Assembly (NCBI GenBank): GCA_039090855.1
Contig: CM077005.1
Location: 20,251,921-20,315,920 of the forward strand
From: Macrothele yani
Taxonomy: Eukaryota; Arthropoda; Arachnida; Araneae; Macrothelidae
Length of the DNA: 64,000 nucleotides
Direction: 5' to 3'
A program made the translations under genes and the position numbers. Shown piece by piece: positions 10,561 through 20,860 of the stretch. Numbering within the stretch: the stretch's first letter is position 1; each line of letters opens with the position of its first letter. Under the pieces are notes generated by a model. It was given only the letters and a program-made list of their open reading frames with translations. It was not told the origin of the DNA and ran no database searches.

Positions 10561-12480
10561 TCCGTTGGGAATTTTTGCATTTATTCCTGTGGTTTGCAAG
10601 CAAGATTTCCCCCTCTTCAATACTATTTTTCCCCCGGAGGAAATTTTTACGTAACGATGCTGGGGAATTTTCTTTCCAAGGGAATAAAAATGCTCCTAAG
10701 GTCTTAGCGAGGTTCTAACTCACGATGATTTGGTTTCCAAAAATAGTCAGGGGGTCAAATGGTTTTCGTGTACTACGTATTCCCTATATATATATTTTTT
10801 TAAATTACTTTTACGTTATTTTTTCATGTGTTTTTATATATTTTTCGTATGTTTTGAGGGAGTTTTTTCGTGTAGATGTAATGAATTTTCTGGGGAACTT
10901 TTCTTTTTCCTCCATTCAATTTTATTTCAGACCATGAGACGAGGAAATGCTTCTTTAGAAATTATTTCGTTCTTGTTCGCAGTAATTACTGGACATAGAC
11001 TTCATGTTAATTCTGAGTCTTTCACCCCTGCAATAATATTTTCTCGTAATTTTTTCGTATGTTCAAGAACTCTACAGATCTTTCCCAGTTAAAATTCTGC
11101 TCAAACAATATTTTCGGTCTTTATTTCCTTATAGCTTCCCAATTTCCGATATTTTTCTTCCTCTATCTTTGAAATTTCATTAAACTTCTCAATAGGTCAG
11201 GATTCTTTTTTTTTTTTTTTCTTGGACAAACTTATGAGTCCTTTTATTTACACTATCTTTTTTTTCCATTTCATTTCAGCAAACGATTATTTTAGATGCA
11301 ACAAATCGTCAGATTTTGGTTTCCTTATATAGCATATTTTCCAACTTGCTTAATCCTCAAAACTTGCATGTATGTCAAATATACATTTTTTTTATTCTTT
11401 CGTAGTTAGCCATACTTTTCGTGGACTGCCTCGACAGGAAAGCATTCAATGTCAAGACATACAATCTAAAACCTTTTTCTTTCAATAAAATTTGTATTCT
11501 TTGGGCTGAATATTTTTCCGTCTCGTCCGAAAAAACATTCATTCTAGAGGCAAAGCGACTAATTCCGTTCTTCCCATAAACATTATTTTTTTATTTATTT
11601 GATATTCAGAGTTGTATACATTTACTATCCAAAAAAGAGATATATTTAATGTAAAGGTATATTCTTCCAAGCTGGGGAAATATATGTATATATTAGTTCA
11701 TTTCCAGTTAAAGGAAATGCATCTTTATATTTCAATATGAAAAAAGAAGCCCTATAAGTGAAAGCTCAACCTAAAGACGGATAGATTGTTCCCACTCTCT
11801 CTACTCTATGACATTTCTTTACTGAATGAACCATGGCCTTTTTTTTTCATGAACTGCTTTAAAATCTTCGTTCTCACTTTACTATTGTCAGATTCCATGT
11901 CCCTTCAGTTCTTTACTTATTCAATTTTAATTTATTAAGAGAGTAGAACTCTTTTAGGCTTTCGAACTCTTTTAGGCTTTCTATTGACAGATTCCATGTC
12001 CCTCCAGTTCTTTACTTATTCAATTTTAATTTATTAAGAGAGTAGAACTCTTTTAGGCTTTCGAAGTACTTTCAAGTCTTTCATTACGAAAATTTTCACT
12101 GTCATGAAAGAAGCCATAATCGAGATGATTTACTATCGTTTCAATGAAAGTGTTTACGCATTCATTGCTATGATGTCAGATTTCATTTTCTTGTACTTCG
12201 AACAGAAATGAGTTTGAATCATTCGTCGAGAAAACATTTTTCATATATATATATATATATTGCCTCCGAATCAAACGAACTCAAAAAATAAGAGACGCAC
12301 TTTAATATTTTTTTTCCTCTTATGAGAGGAATACGGGAATATGATACCAAAATTAAAGAATATAGAATATCGACTTTCCTCTCAACACCTTTCATCTACG
12401 TTTTTTTCTATTTTTTTTTATTTTCAATAAGCTGTTTCTATATTTTTACAACTGAATAGAATTATTTATTGAAAAGTTCT
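10561..12480. other. AT-rich outer half of left arm, no convincing gene
   Basis: Short frames exist, for example ATG 10,725-10,937, but they show no motif and poor composition. A roughly 100-bp tandem duplication lies at 11,890-12,065, containing AGATTCCATGTCCCT twice. A (TA)n tract is at 12,243. Everything here is mirrored in the right arm. Confidence 0.5.
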
Positions 12481-12980
12481 AAGTAAGACGAAAAATGGTT
12501 TTGTTGATTTCCTAAGAGGATGATTTTGGAAATTTTCGTTTTCTGGTAATTGTAAAAATCTCATAGAATAACATGGGAAAACTAGCATGCATAAAAGACT
12601 GTTTTGGATCGAGTAAATTGAAAGAATTTTACAAAGTTCATTTCAGAAAAGTACATTCCTTCCTAGTGTCAAAACGAATCACTTCGTTTTTTCTAAGATA
12701 CACTTTGGAATCTTATAAAAGTGCATAGGGTCAAAAACGATTTTGATGATTTTACTAAGATGACAGATTTCGGATTTCTTATGATAGAAAATACAGTGAA
12801 TTTCCCATTGAATAACATGGGAAACTGCGAAATTTAAGAAGTACGTTTTCGTTCAAGTAAAATATTTTAAAAGTCTTTTTTCGAATCAGTTGAAAACAGA
12901 CAGGGTGTGTTTCTGAACAGCTCATTATTTCCCAAGATCAAAACGAATCACTTCGTTTTCTTTTTTTTTTTTTTTTTTTT
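12480..12980. repeat. Diverged AT-rich tandem repeat, about 240-260 bp period
   Basis: Two adjacent units share ATAACATGGGAAA, a run ending AAAACGAATCACTTCG, and a T-rich end. The CGAATCACTTCG core is itself an imperfect palindrome, and a third copy lies near 15,083. It is mirrored at 20,370-20,860. Function unknown; possibly termination or replication repeats. Confidence 0.6.
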
Positions 12981-13395
12981 TCCTAATGTGCGTTTCTGAA
13001 AGAAGTAAAAATAGTTTAGCTAGAAAATTGGAAAGATATTTTTATGAATCCTAGACTGGTTATTTTCGTATAGCTAGAGGGGTCTTCAGTGAGAGCACTT
13101 ATTCTCTTTACAAACTAAGAGAATGAAGTGTAGTCAGTTTGAAAAAAAAATTCAAACTCCCTAAATTTAGCCTTTTGTCCTGGTTTCGACTCAATACTGT
13201 AAAGCATTGCTCTCAGACCAGTTGAATTCCTGGACCTTAATGAAATACATTAAGCCTTTCCCTTAAAAATAAGCAATCTCTTCTTCAATACCAGATCCCC
13301 AATAAATTTCTTTAAGAGTTATTCATTCCCACTTTTACTTTTAAAAACTTAAAATTCATTATTATTTAACTCATTACAAAAAATGAAACTCATTC
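12712..13395. repeat. Arm-internal direct repeat, left arm copy 1
   Basis: This stretch recurs in the same orientation at about 14,868-15,525 with many small differences. The pair brackets the PC4-like and AlkB-like genes. The right-arm equivalents are 17,808-18,470 and 19,935-20,622. Confidence 0.75.
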
Positions 13396-13520
13396 ATACA
13401 GAAAAAATATAAATGAATAAAAATAAATAAAGTAGTCCTAAAAAGGACTGTTTTCTGGGTCCCCTTCATACAGCTACTCCATGATCGGTATAAGGAATTT
13501 TTTTTTTACCTGCTGATATC

Positions 13521-14422
13521 TCAGCACATTGACTTCACAGTCTCTAGCAAGTTCTTTACAATTATACTTTCCAAGAACGCTTTGGACGGGACATGGTCTC
13601 CAGTGACTGCAACAAAAGATTCTGCTAGAATCTTGGGGTTAAGCAATGCAACGGCATCATCGAAATACTTTTGCCACTTGGATTCGGGGGTGGCATATGC
13701 ACAGCTGTGGGCCGTGATGTTTGCGAATATGCGATTTGGGGGTTGGTGGCACTCCATACAATAATATAAGTTATTGACATGTTCCTGAAGGCGATCCCTT
13801 ACCATGTCAGCAAGCATGATGAAAAACTCTTCATCTGAGATGGAAGCAACAGGGGAAGAAATCCTTGGATGGTGCAAAACAGCCTTTCTAAAGACAGGTC
13901 CAAATAGTAGTTGAGTAATGCTGTCCCATATTTTTCCACATTGATCAATAAGAGTTCCAAATTGTTGACAAGTCAGCTTTATCGGAACAGGATTCAATCG
14001 ACGAAAACCATGAATTCTGGGGGAAAGCACTTCTAACGTGTAAGTAACTGCCAGAAGCATCTAAGAGGGAAGGACAGCAGGAAACGATAAGTTCACGATT
14101 AATCAAGATGTCACAATTCATGCCTTGAATCCAGTGTGATTTTCCCATGAATTTTCGGAACGTTGAAGCTGACATTGTTATTCCATTCTTAGAAGGGTAG
14201 AAAGATTCCCCATCTTTCCTATAACTTCGAATATGAACTCGGACCGTGTTGTTAAAATCGCATACTTTTGCAAACGTGTTTTCACCTAAATAAAAATGAT
14301 GAGGTGCAAGATTTTTCATAGAAATTCTTGGGAGGATAACTTCTCCACACGATTTGGGCTTTAAAGGAACGGACTCACATACCTTCTTAGCGAGAGTAGC
14401 AGAAATTTCACCACTGCTTCAT
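13521..14422 (-). pseudogene. Tandem-PC4-like DNA-binding protein gene, left arm copy
   Basis: Mirror copy of 18,912-19,815. Two overlapping frames are open: 13,945-14,319 (first PC4-like domain, starting MKNLAPHHFYLGENTF) and 13,521-14,060 (rest of the second domain and C-terminus). This arm differs from the right arm by a 2-base deletion just after the ATG at 14,420-14,422, which puts that start out of frame. Only an internal Met remains usable. The frame change between the two domains near 14,016-14,027 is shared with the right arm. See the right-arm entry for domain details. Confidence 0.7.
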
Positions 14423-14515
14423 CGTGGAAATGGAATCGGTAGCGCTCAAAGCAACAGACAAAAAAGAAGTGACTCGTCTGAAGACTAAAGACAAACTGAA
14501 GGAACAGCTCTTATT

Positions 14516-14868
14516 CTAAGTCAAAACTGAGAAGAGGTTGGAGTTCGTCACTTGTTTACTGCTTGAGAGGAAAAGAGCAGAGTCATGGGGTAAAGAACAC
14601 TCGGTTATCTTCTTTCTAAAAGTCAAATTCAATCTAATGTTTGGAGCATTCTTTTGTCGAGGCAGACCATGACTCCAATACGAATTAGTTGGTGGCAGGA
14701 TCTGTAGTAAAGTTCCAGATCTCAAAGATAAGGAAACTGGTTTAAACCCGTTTCGCTTGAAAACAAGAGTCTCTTTCCTGTCCGAGAGATACTGATGTAA
14801 TACAAGACAAAGGATCTAATTCAGCTTCGTCATCATGGTGATCACCGATTTGGTTATCACCATTTCTT
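14516..14868 (-). pseudogene. ALKBH2-like dioxygenase remnant, left arm copy
   Basis: Mirror copy of the right-arm remnant at 18,471-18,818, with the same frameshift and truncation point. The iron-binding HxD is encoded near 14,830-14,842, and the second His and C-terminal Arg lie in the 14,516-14,725 frame. Because both arms share the same break, the break existed before the palindrome formed, or gene conversion has kept the arms alike. Confidence 0.7.
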
Positions 14869-15525
14869 ATAAAAGTGCATGGGGATCAAAAAACGATTTT
14901 GATGATTTTACTAAGATGACAGATTTCGGATTTCTTATGATAGAAAATACAGTGAATTTCCCATTGAATAACATGGGAAACTACGAAATTTAAGAAGCAC
15001 GTTTTCGTTCAAGTAAAATATTTTAAAAGGTAATCAGTTGAAAACAGACAGGGTGTGTTTCTGAACAGATCATTATTTCCTAAAATCAAAACGAGTCACT
15101 TCGTTTTTTCCTAACGTACGTTTCTGAAAGAAGTAAAAATAGTTTAGCTAGAAAATTGGAAAGAATTTTTTATGAATCCTAGACTGTTTATTTTTTTATA
15201 ACTAGAGGGGTCGTCAGTGAGAGCACTTATTCTCTTTACAAACTAAGAGAATGAAGTGTAGTCAGTTTGAAAAAAAATTCAAACTCCCCTAAATTTAGTC
15301 TTTTGTCCTGGTTTCGACTCAATACTGTAAAGCATTGCTCTCAGACCAGTTGAATTCCTGGCCCTTAATGAAATACATTAAGCCTTTCCCTTAAAAATAA
15401 GCAATCTCTTCTTCAATACCAGATCCCCAATAAATTTCTTTAAGAGTTATTCATTCATCCTTTTACTTTTAAAACTTGAAATTCGTTATTATTTAACTCC
15501 TTATAAAAATGAAACACATTCACAC
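14868..15525. repeat. Arm-internal direct repeat, left arm copy 2
   Basis: Second copy of the repeat at 12,712-13,395. Its inner boundary coincides with the point where recognisable AlkB homology begins, so the repeat junction truncated that gene. Confidence 0.75.
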
Positions 15526-15664
15526 TTTTACTTTAAAAAACTTGAAATAACTTCATACAAAAATGAAACCCATTCCGTTTTTACTTTTAAAATTATAGAA
15601 AAAATAGATGATACAGAACATAGGTTCACTTTCTCATTCACACTCATGCATACAGAAAACAAAA

Positions 15665-16220
15665 TTAAATAGTGCTATTTGAGCTGCATGGAGGTGTCAA
15701 GATGGGTGGGAAAAACCTCCATCTATCATTCAATTGGACTAAAACTGTTGAAGGATGTGAGCTATTCTCACTAGCTCCTCTATGCAAGCTGTCTGTCTCG
15801 AGGTTGGCCATCCCAGTCGATGATTTTATTTCAATCATTTCCACTTCGGAATCTGAATCCCAAGTAAGATCAATAATTTCAACTTCGGAATCTGAATCCC
15901 AAGTAAGATCAATAATTTCCGGATCTTCAGAAGTTAAGTCAACAACCTCCGGTTCTTGGGTAGAGTCTTCCACAACCCAGAAGTTTTCCCACTGTGAGGG
16001 GGAGGAAGAGACCTAATCCACTGATTAACGTAGAAATCGTCTCTAGATTCCTGGAGGAGAGAAAAAAATATATATATATATATATATAAGAAATAAAAAA
16101 AAATAAAACCCTACATCCTAGATAAAGCAAAGAGAAAATTAAAAATATTCTTACCGAGTCGAAGTCCAGGGGAGGTGTAGGGGAATTATTTCCTTTCAAC
16201 ATCTGTGATTCTAATAGCAT
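15665..16220 (-). CDS. SIM-repeat protein gene, left arm copy (spliced)
   Basis: Proposed exons are 16,220-16,155 and 15,991-15,665, with a GT donor at 16,154 and a pyrimidine-rich CAG acceptor ending at 15,992. With this acceptor the left arm reads in frame from ATG 16,218-16,220 into the region with VVDLT, IIDLT and IIDLT. An alternative upstream acceptor (after CTCCTCCAG) is out of frame in this arm. It differs from the right copy by a C insertion in exon 1 and by one His-Arg versus His-Gly codon near the end. Product about 130 residues. Confidence 0.6.
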
Positions 16221-16373
16221 GCGTTACTTCAAAGAAAACTTCGAGAAGCTGTGAGAATCTGATATCTCTCTTGCTACTATTATACTAGCAGAAGGATTGA
16301 TAAGGAGGGATCATGTGATAACATACACGGAATAGAATGGTCTTTGAGGTCAACTTAAATCGACAGATCGCTC

Positions 16374-16382
16374 TATTTTATA
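16374..16382 (-). promoter_or_regulatory. Candidate TATA box, left arm
   Basis: TATAAAATA on the minus strand, 154 bases upstream of the left SIM-gene ATG. It is mirrored exactly in the right arm at 16,952-16,960, so the two copies would drive divergent, outward transcription. Confidence 0.5.
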
Positions 16383-16638
16383 AACTTTCCATTGTACAGG
16401 AAATAACATCTTTCTCAAACACCATAGTTCATGGGACCTTCTAAGGAGGTAAAAATATTCTAACGCGTATCTAATCAATGTTCTGTATACTTAAGACCAA
16501 GCGTAAATGGAATCGATAGCACTCTTCCTCCCTGAAGGAAATGACGTCTGCATACATCTCAAAATCCTTTGTTCCCTAAGTCAAACGCATGGGGGGAAAA
16601 TCAAGTAATCTTATCTGTATTCCTTCGTTGAAAGTGTA

Positions 16639-16696
16639 ATGCTGATTCGAATTTAACTTGAGAAAGGAAATGTTTTGTATCTTTTCTAAACAAACA
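16639..16696. other. 58-bp unpaired spacer at the palindrome centre
   Basis: The arms pair perfectly up to 16,638 and from 16,697; the 58 bases between are not mirror images. A short asymmetric centre is what a self-primed fold-back strand leaves as its hairpin loop. The two flanking arms here (about 16,500-16,838) look identical. Confidence 0.85.
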
Positions 16697-16951
16697 TACA
16701 CTTTCAACGAAGGAATACAGATAAGATTACTTGATTTTCCCCCATGCGTTTGACTTAGGGAACAAAGGATTTTGAGATGTATGCAGACGTCATTTCCTTC
16801 AGGGAGGAAGAGTGCTATCGATTCCATTTACGCTTGGTCTTAAGTATACAGAACATTGATTAGATACGCGTTAGAATATTTTTACCTCCTTAGAAGGTCC
16901 CATGAACTATGGTGTTTGAGAAAGATGTTATTTCCTGTACAATGGAAAGTT

Positions 16952-16960
16952 TATAAAATA
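16952..16960 (+). promoter_or_regulatory. Candidate TATA box, right arm
   Basis: TATAAAATA, 154 bases upstream of the ATG at 17,114. It is the only strong TATA match near the SIM gene and is mirrored in the left arm. Confidence 0.5.
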
Positions 16961-17113
16961 GAGCGATCTGTCGATTTAAGTTGACCTCAAAGACCATTCT
17001 ATTCCGTGTATGTTATCACATGATCCCTCCTTATCAATCCTTCTGCTAGTATAATAGTAGCAAGAGAGATATCAGATTCTCACAGCTTCTCGAAGTTTTC
17101 TTTGAAGTAACGC

Positions 17114-17667
17114 ATGCTATTAGAATCACAGATGTTGAAAGGAAATAATTCCCCTACACCTCCCTGGACTTCGACTCGGTAAGAATATTTTTAATTTTTC
17201 TCTTTGCTTTATCTAGGATGTAGGGTTTTATTTTTTTTTATTTCTTATTATATATATATATATTTTTTTTTCTCTCCTCCAGGAATCTAGAGACGATTTG
17301 TACGTTAATCAGTGGATTAGGTCTCTTCCTCCCCTCACAGTGGGAAAACTTCTGGGTTGTGGAAGACTCTACCCAAGAACCGGAGGTTGTTGACTTAACT
17401 TCTGAAGATCCGGAAATTATTGATCTTACTTGGGATTCAGATTCCGAAGTTGAAATTATTGATCTTACTTGGGATTCAGATTCCGAAGTGGAAATGATTG
17501 AAATAAAATCATCGACTGGGATGGCCAACCTCGAGACAGACAGCTTGCATGGAGGAGCAAGTGAGAATAGCTCACATCCTTCAACAGTTTTAGTCCAATT
17601 GAATGATAGATGGAGGTTTTTCCCACCCATCTTGACACCTCCATGCAGCTCAAATAGCACTATTTAA
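17114..17667 (+). CDS. SIM-repeat protein gene, right arm copy (spliced)
   Basis: Exon 1 runs from ATG 17,114 to 17,178, before GTAAGA. Two acceptors are plausible: CTCCTCCAG (exon 2 from 17,283) and CTCCCCTCACAG (exon 2 from 17,341). In this arm the first keeps the frame; exon 1 lacks one C compared with the left arm, which makes the second out of frame. The product has three hydrophobic-acidic cores, VVDLT, IIDLT and IIDLT, the last two in a near-exact repeat with DSDSEVE. These match SUMO-interacting motifs with a downstream acidic/Ser patch. No RING finger or enzyme domain is present. A SUMO-binding nuclear role is inferred. The unspliced frame lacks an ATG (it opens with GTG), which supports splicing. 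Confidence 0.65.
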
Positions 17668-17807
17668 TTTTGTTTTCTGTATGCATGAGTGTGAATGAGA
17701 AAGTGAACCTATGTTCTGTATCATCTATTTTTTCTATAATTTTAAAAGTAAAAACGGGAATGGGTTTCATTTTTGTATGAAGTTATTTCAAGTTTTTTAA
17801 AGTAAAA

Positions 17808-18470
17808 GTGTGAATGTGTTTCATTTTTATAAGGAGTTAAATAATAACGAATTTCAAGTTTTAAAAGTAAAAGGATGAATGAATAACTCTTAAAGAAATT
17901 TATTGGGGATCTGGTATTGAAGAAGAGATTGCTTATTTTTAAGGGAAAGGCTTAATGTATTTCATTAAGGGCCAGGAATTCAACTGGTCTGAGAGCAATG
18001 CTTTACAGTATTGAGTCGAAACCAGGACAAAAGACTAAATTTAGGGGAGTTTGAATTTTTTTTTCAAACTGACTACACTTCATTCTCTTAGTTTGTAAAG
18101 AGAATAAGTGCTCTCACTGACGACCCCTCTAGTTATAAAAAAATAAACAGTCTAGGATTCATAAAAAATTCTTTCCAATTTTCTAGCTAAACTATTTTTA
18201 CTTCTTTCAGAAACGTACGTTAGGAAAAAACGAAGTGACTCGTTTTGATTTTAGGAAATAATGATCTGTTCAGAAACACACCCTGTCTGTTTTCAACTGA
18301 TTACCTTTTAAAATATTTTACTTGAACGAAAACGTGCTTCTTAAATTTCGTAGTTTCCCATGTTATTCAATGGGAAATTCACTGTATTTTCTATCATAAG
18401 AAATCCGAAATCTGTCATCTTAGTAAAATCATCAAAATCGTTTTTTGATCCCCATGCACTTTTATAAGAA
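17808..18470. repeat. Arm-internal direct repeat, right arm copy 1
   Basis: Homologous, same orientation, to 19,935-20,622. Both copies contain GGGGATCTGGTATTGAAGAA, GTTTCCCATGTTATTC and CACTTTTATAAG. Copy 1 ends exactly where the AlkB homology begins. Confidence 0.8.
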
Positions 18471-18818
18471 ATGGTGATAACCAAATCGGTGATCACCATG
18501 ATGACGAAGCTGAATTAGATCCTTTGTCTTGTATTACATCAGTATCTCTCGGACAGGAAAGAGACTCTTGTTTTCAAGCGAAACGGGTTTAAACCAGTTT
18601 CCTTATCTTTGAGATCTGGAACTTTACTACAGATCCTGCCACCAACTAATTCGTATTGGAGTCATGGTCTGCCTCGACAAAAGAATGCTCCAAACATTAG
18701 ATTGAATTTGACTTTTAGAAAGAAGATAACCGAGTGTTCTTTACCCCATGACTCTGCTCTTTTCCTCTCAAGCAGTAAACAAGTGACGAACTCCAACCTC
18801 TTCTCAGTTTTGACTTAG
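18471..18818 (+). pseudogene. ALKBH2-like 2-oxoglutarate/Fe(II) dioxygenase remnant, right arm copy
   Basis: Translation after the repeat junction gives GDHHDDEAEL (18,488-18,517) and TSVSLGQER, then after a one-base shift at 18,563 ETLVFKR, SLSLRSGTLLQI, PTNSYWSHGLP and RLNLTFRK. This follows the C-terminal half of ALKBH2, which has GEHRDDEREL, ASVSFGA, PTNTHWYHSLP and RVNLTFRK. The Fe(II) ligands are visible: HxD at 18,494-18,502 and His at 18,663-18,665. The Arg that holds 2-oxoglutarate lies in RLNLTFR (18,699-18,719). The family repairs alkylated bases in DNA. The N-terminal half is absent and the frame is broken, so the enzyme should be inactive. Confidence 0.8.
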
Positions 18819-18911
18819 AATAAGAGCTGTTCCTTCAGTTTGTCTTTAGTCTTCAAACGAGTCACTTCTTTTTTGTCTGTTGCTTTGAGCGCTACCGATT
18901 CCATTTCCACG

Positions 18912-19815
18912 ATGAAGCAAAGTGGTGAAATTTCTGCTACTCTCGCTAAGAAGGTATGTGAGTCCGTTCCTTTAAAGCCCAAATCGTGTGGAGAAGTTAT
19001 CCTCCCAAGAATTTCTATGAAAAATCTTGCACCTCATCATTTTTATTTAGGTGAAAACACGTTTGCAAAAGTATGCGATTTTAACAACACGGTCCGAGTT
19101 CATATTCGAAGTTATAGGAAAGATGGGGAATCTTTCTACCCTTCTAAGAATGGAATAACAATGTCAGCTTCAACGTTCCGAAAATTCATGGGAAAATCAC
19201 ACTGGATTCAAGGCATGAATTGTGACATCTTGATTAATCGTGAACTTATCGTTTCCTGCTGTCCTTCCCTCTTAGATGCTTCTGGCAGTTACTTACACGT
19301 TAGAAGTGCTTTCCCCCAGAATTCATGGTTTTCGTCGATTGAATCCTGTTCCGATAAAGCTGACTTGTCAACAATTTGGAACTCTTATTGATCAATGTGG
19401 AAAAATATGGGACAGCATTACTCAACTACTATTTGGACCTGTCTTTAGAAAGGCTGTTTTGCACCATCCAAGGATTTCTTCCCCTGTTGCTTCCATCTCA
19501 GATGAAGAGTTTTTCATCATGCTTGCTGACATGGTAAGGGATCGCCTTCAGGAACATGTCAATAACTTATATTATTGTATGGAGTGCCACCAACCCCCAA
19601 ATCGCATATTCGCAAACATCACGGCCCACAGCTGTGCATATGCCACCCCCGAATCCAAGTGGCAAAAGTATTTCGATGATGCCGTTGCATTGCTTAACCC
19701 CAAGATTCTAGCAGAATCTTTTGTTGCAGTCACTGGAGACCATGTCCCGTCCAAAGCGTTCTTGGAAAGTATAATTGTAAAGAACTTGCTAGAGACTGTG
19801 AAGTCAATGTGCTGA
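18912..19815 (+). pseudogene. Tandem-PC4-like ssDNA-binding protein gene, right arm copy (two overlapping frames)
   Basis: The first frame opens at ATG 18,912 (MKQSGEISATLAKK) and ends at 19,391. It contains a PC4/p15-like domain: FYLGENTFAKVCDF, VRVHIRSYRKDG, PSKNGITMSASTF. A second, weaker PC4-like unit follows (ELIVSCCP, SYLHVRSAF). Its last strand and helix (PIKLTCQQFGTLIDQCGKI) are in the +1 frame (19,276-19,815). That frame then encodes a C-terminal region with CMEC and HSC, possibly metal-binding. The change of frame falls at TTTCCCCC (19,310-19,317). PC4 proteins bind single-stranded DNA and act in transcription and repair. Whether expression uses +1 frameshifting or the gene is simply broken is open. 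Confidence 0.7.
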
Positions 19816-19934
19816 GATATCAGCAGGTAAAAAAAATTCCTTATACCGATCATGGAGTAGCTGTATGAAGGGGACCCAGAAAAACAGTCCTTTTAGGACT
19901 ACTTTATTTATTTTTATTCATTTATATTTTTTCT

Positions 19935-20622
19935 GTATGAATGAGTTTCATTTTTTGTAATGAGTTAAATAATAATGAATTTTAAGTTTTCAAAAGTAAA
20001 AGTGGGAATGAATAACTCTTAAAGAAATTTATTGGGGATCTGGTATTGAAGAAGAGATTGCTTATTTTTAAGGGAAAGGCTTAATGTATTTCATTAAGGT
20101 CCAGGAATTCAACTGGTCTGAGAGCAATGCTTTACAGTATTGAGTCGAAACCAGGACAAAAGGCTAAATTTAGGGGAGTTTGAATTTTTTTTTCAAACTG
20201 ACTACACTTCATTCTCTTAGTTTGTAAAGAGAATAAGTGCTCTCACTGAAGACCCCTCTAGCTATACGAAAATAACCAGTCTAGGATTCATAAAAATATC
20301 TTTCCAATTTTCTAGCTAAACTATTTTTACTTCTTTCAGAAACGCACATTAGGAAAAAAAAAAAAAAAAAAAAGAAAACGAAGTGATTCGTTTTGATCTT
20401 GGGAAATAATGAGCTGTTCAGAAACACACCCTGTCTGTTTTCAACTGATTCGAAAAAAGACTTTTAAAATATTTTACTTGAACGAAAACGTACTTCTTAA
20501 ATTTCGCAGTTTCCCATGTTATTCAATGGGAAATTCACTGTATTTTCTATCATAAGAAATCCGAAATCTGTCATCTTAGTAAAATCATCAAAATCGTTTT
20601 TGACCCTATGCACTTTTATAAG
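19935..20622. repeat. Arm-internal direct repeat, right arm copy 2
   Basis: Second copy of 17,808-18,470. It starts about 120 bp after the PC4-like gene ends, so the two copies frame the AlkB-PC4 cassette. Confidence 0.8.
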
Positions 20623-20860
20623 ATTCCAAAGTGTATCTTAGAAAAAACGAAGTGATTCGTTTTGACACTAGGAAGGAATGTACTTTTCTGAAATGAACTT
20701 TGTAAAATTCTTTCAATTTACTCGATCCAAAACAGTCTTTTATGCATGCTAGTTTTCCCATGTTATTCTATGAGATTTTTACAATTACCAGAAAACGAAA
20801 ATTTCCAAAATCATCCTCTTAGGAAATCAACAAAACCATTTTTCGTCTTACTTAGAACTT
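20370..20860. repeat. Diverged AT-rich tandem repeat, right arm
   Basis: Mirror of 12,480-12,980. Two units each begin with CGAAGTGATTCGTTTTGA. Confidence 0.6.

Noticed and set aside
10730..11092. A 120-codon membrane protein conserved in both arms
   Set aside because: It lacks an ATG (opens with TTG), its composition follows AT-rich DNA, and identity between arms is expected for any part of a palindrome.
19301..19325. A 26-base intron to join the two PC4 frames
   Set aside because: GT...AG is present but far too short to be spliced; frameshifting or mutation is more plausible.
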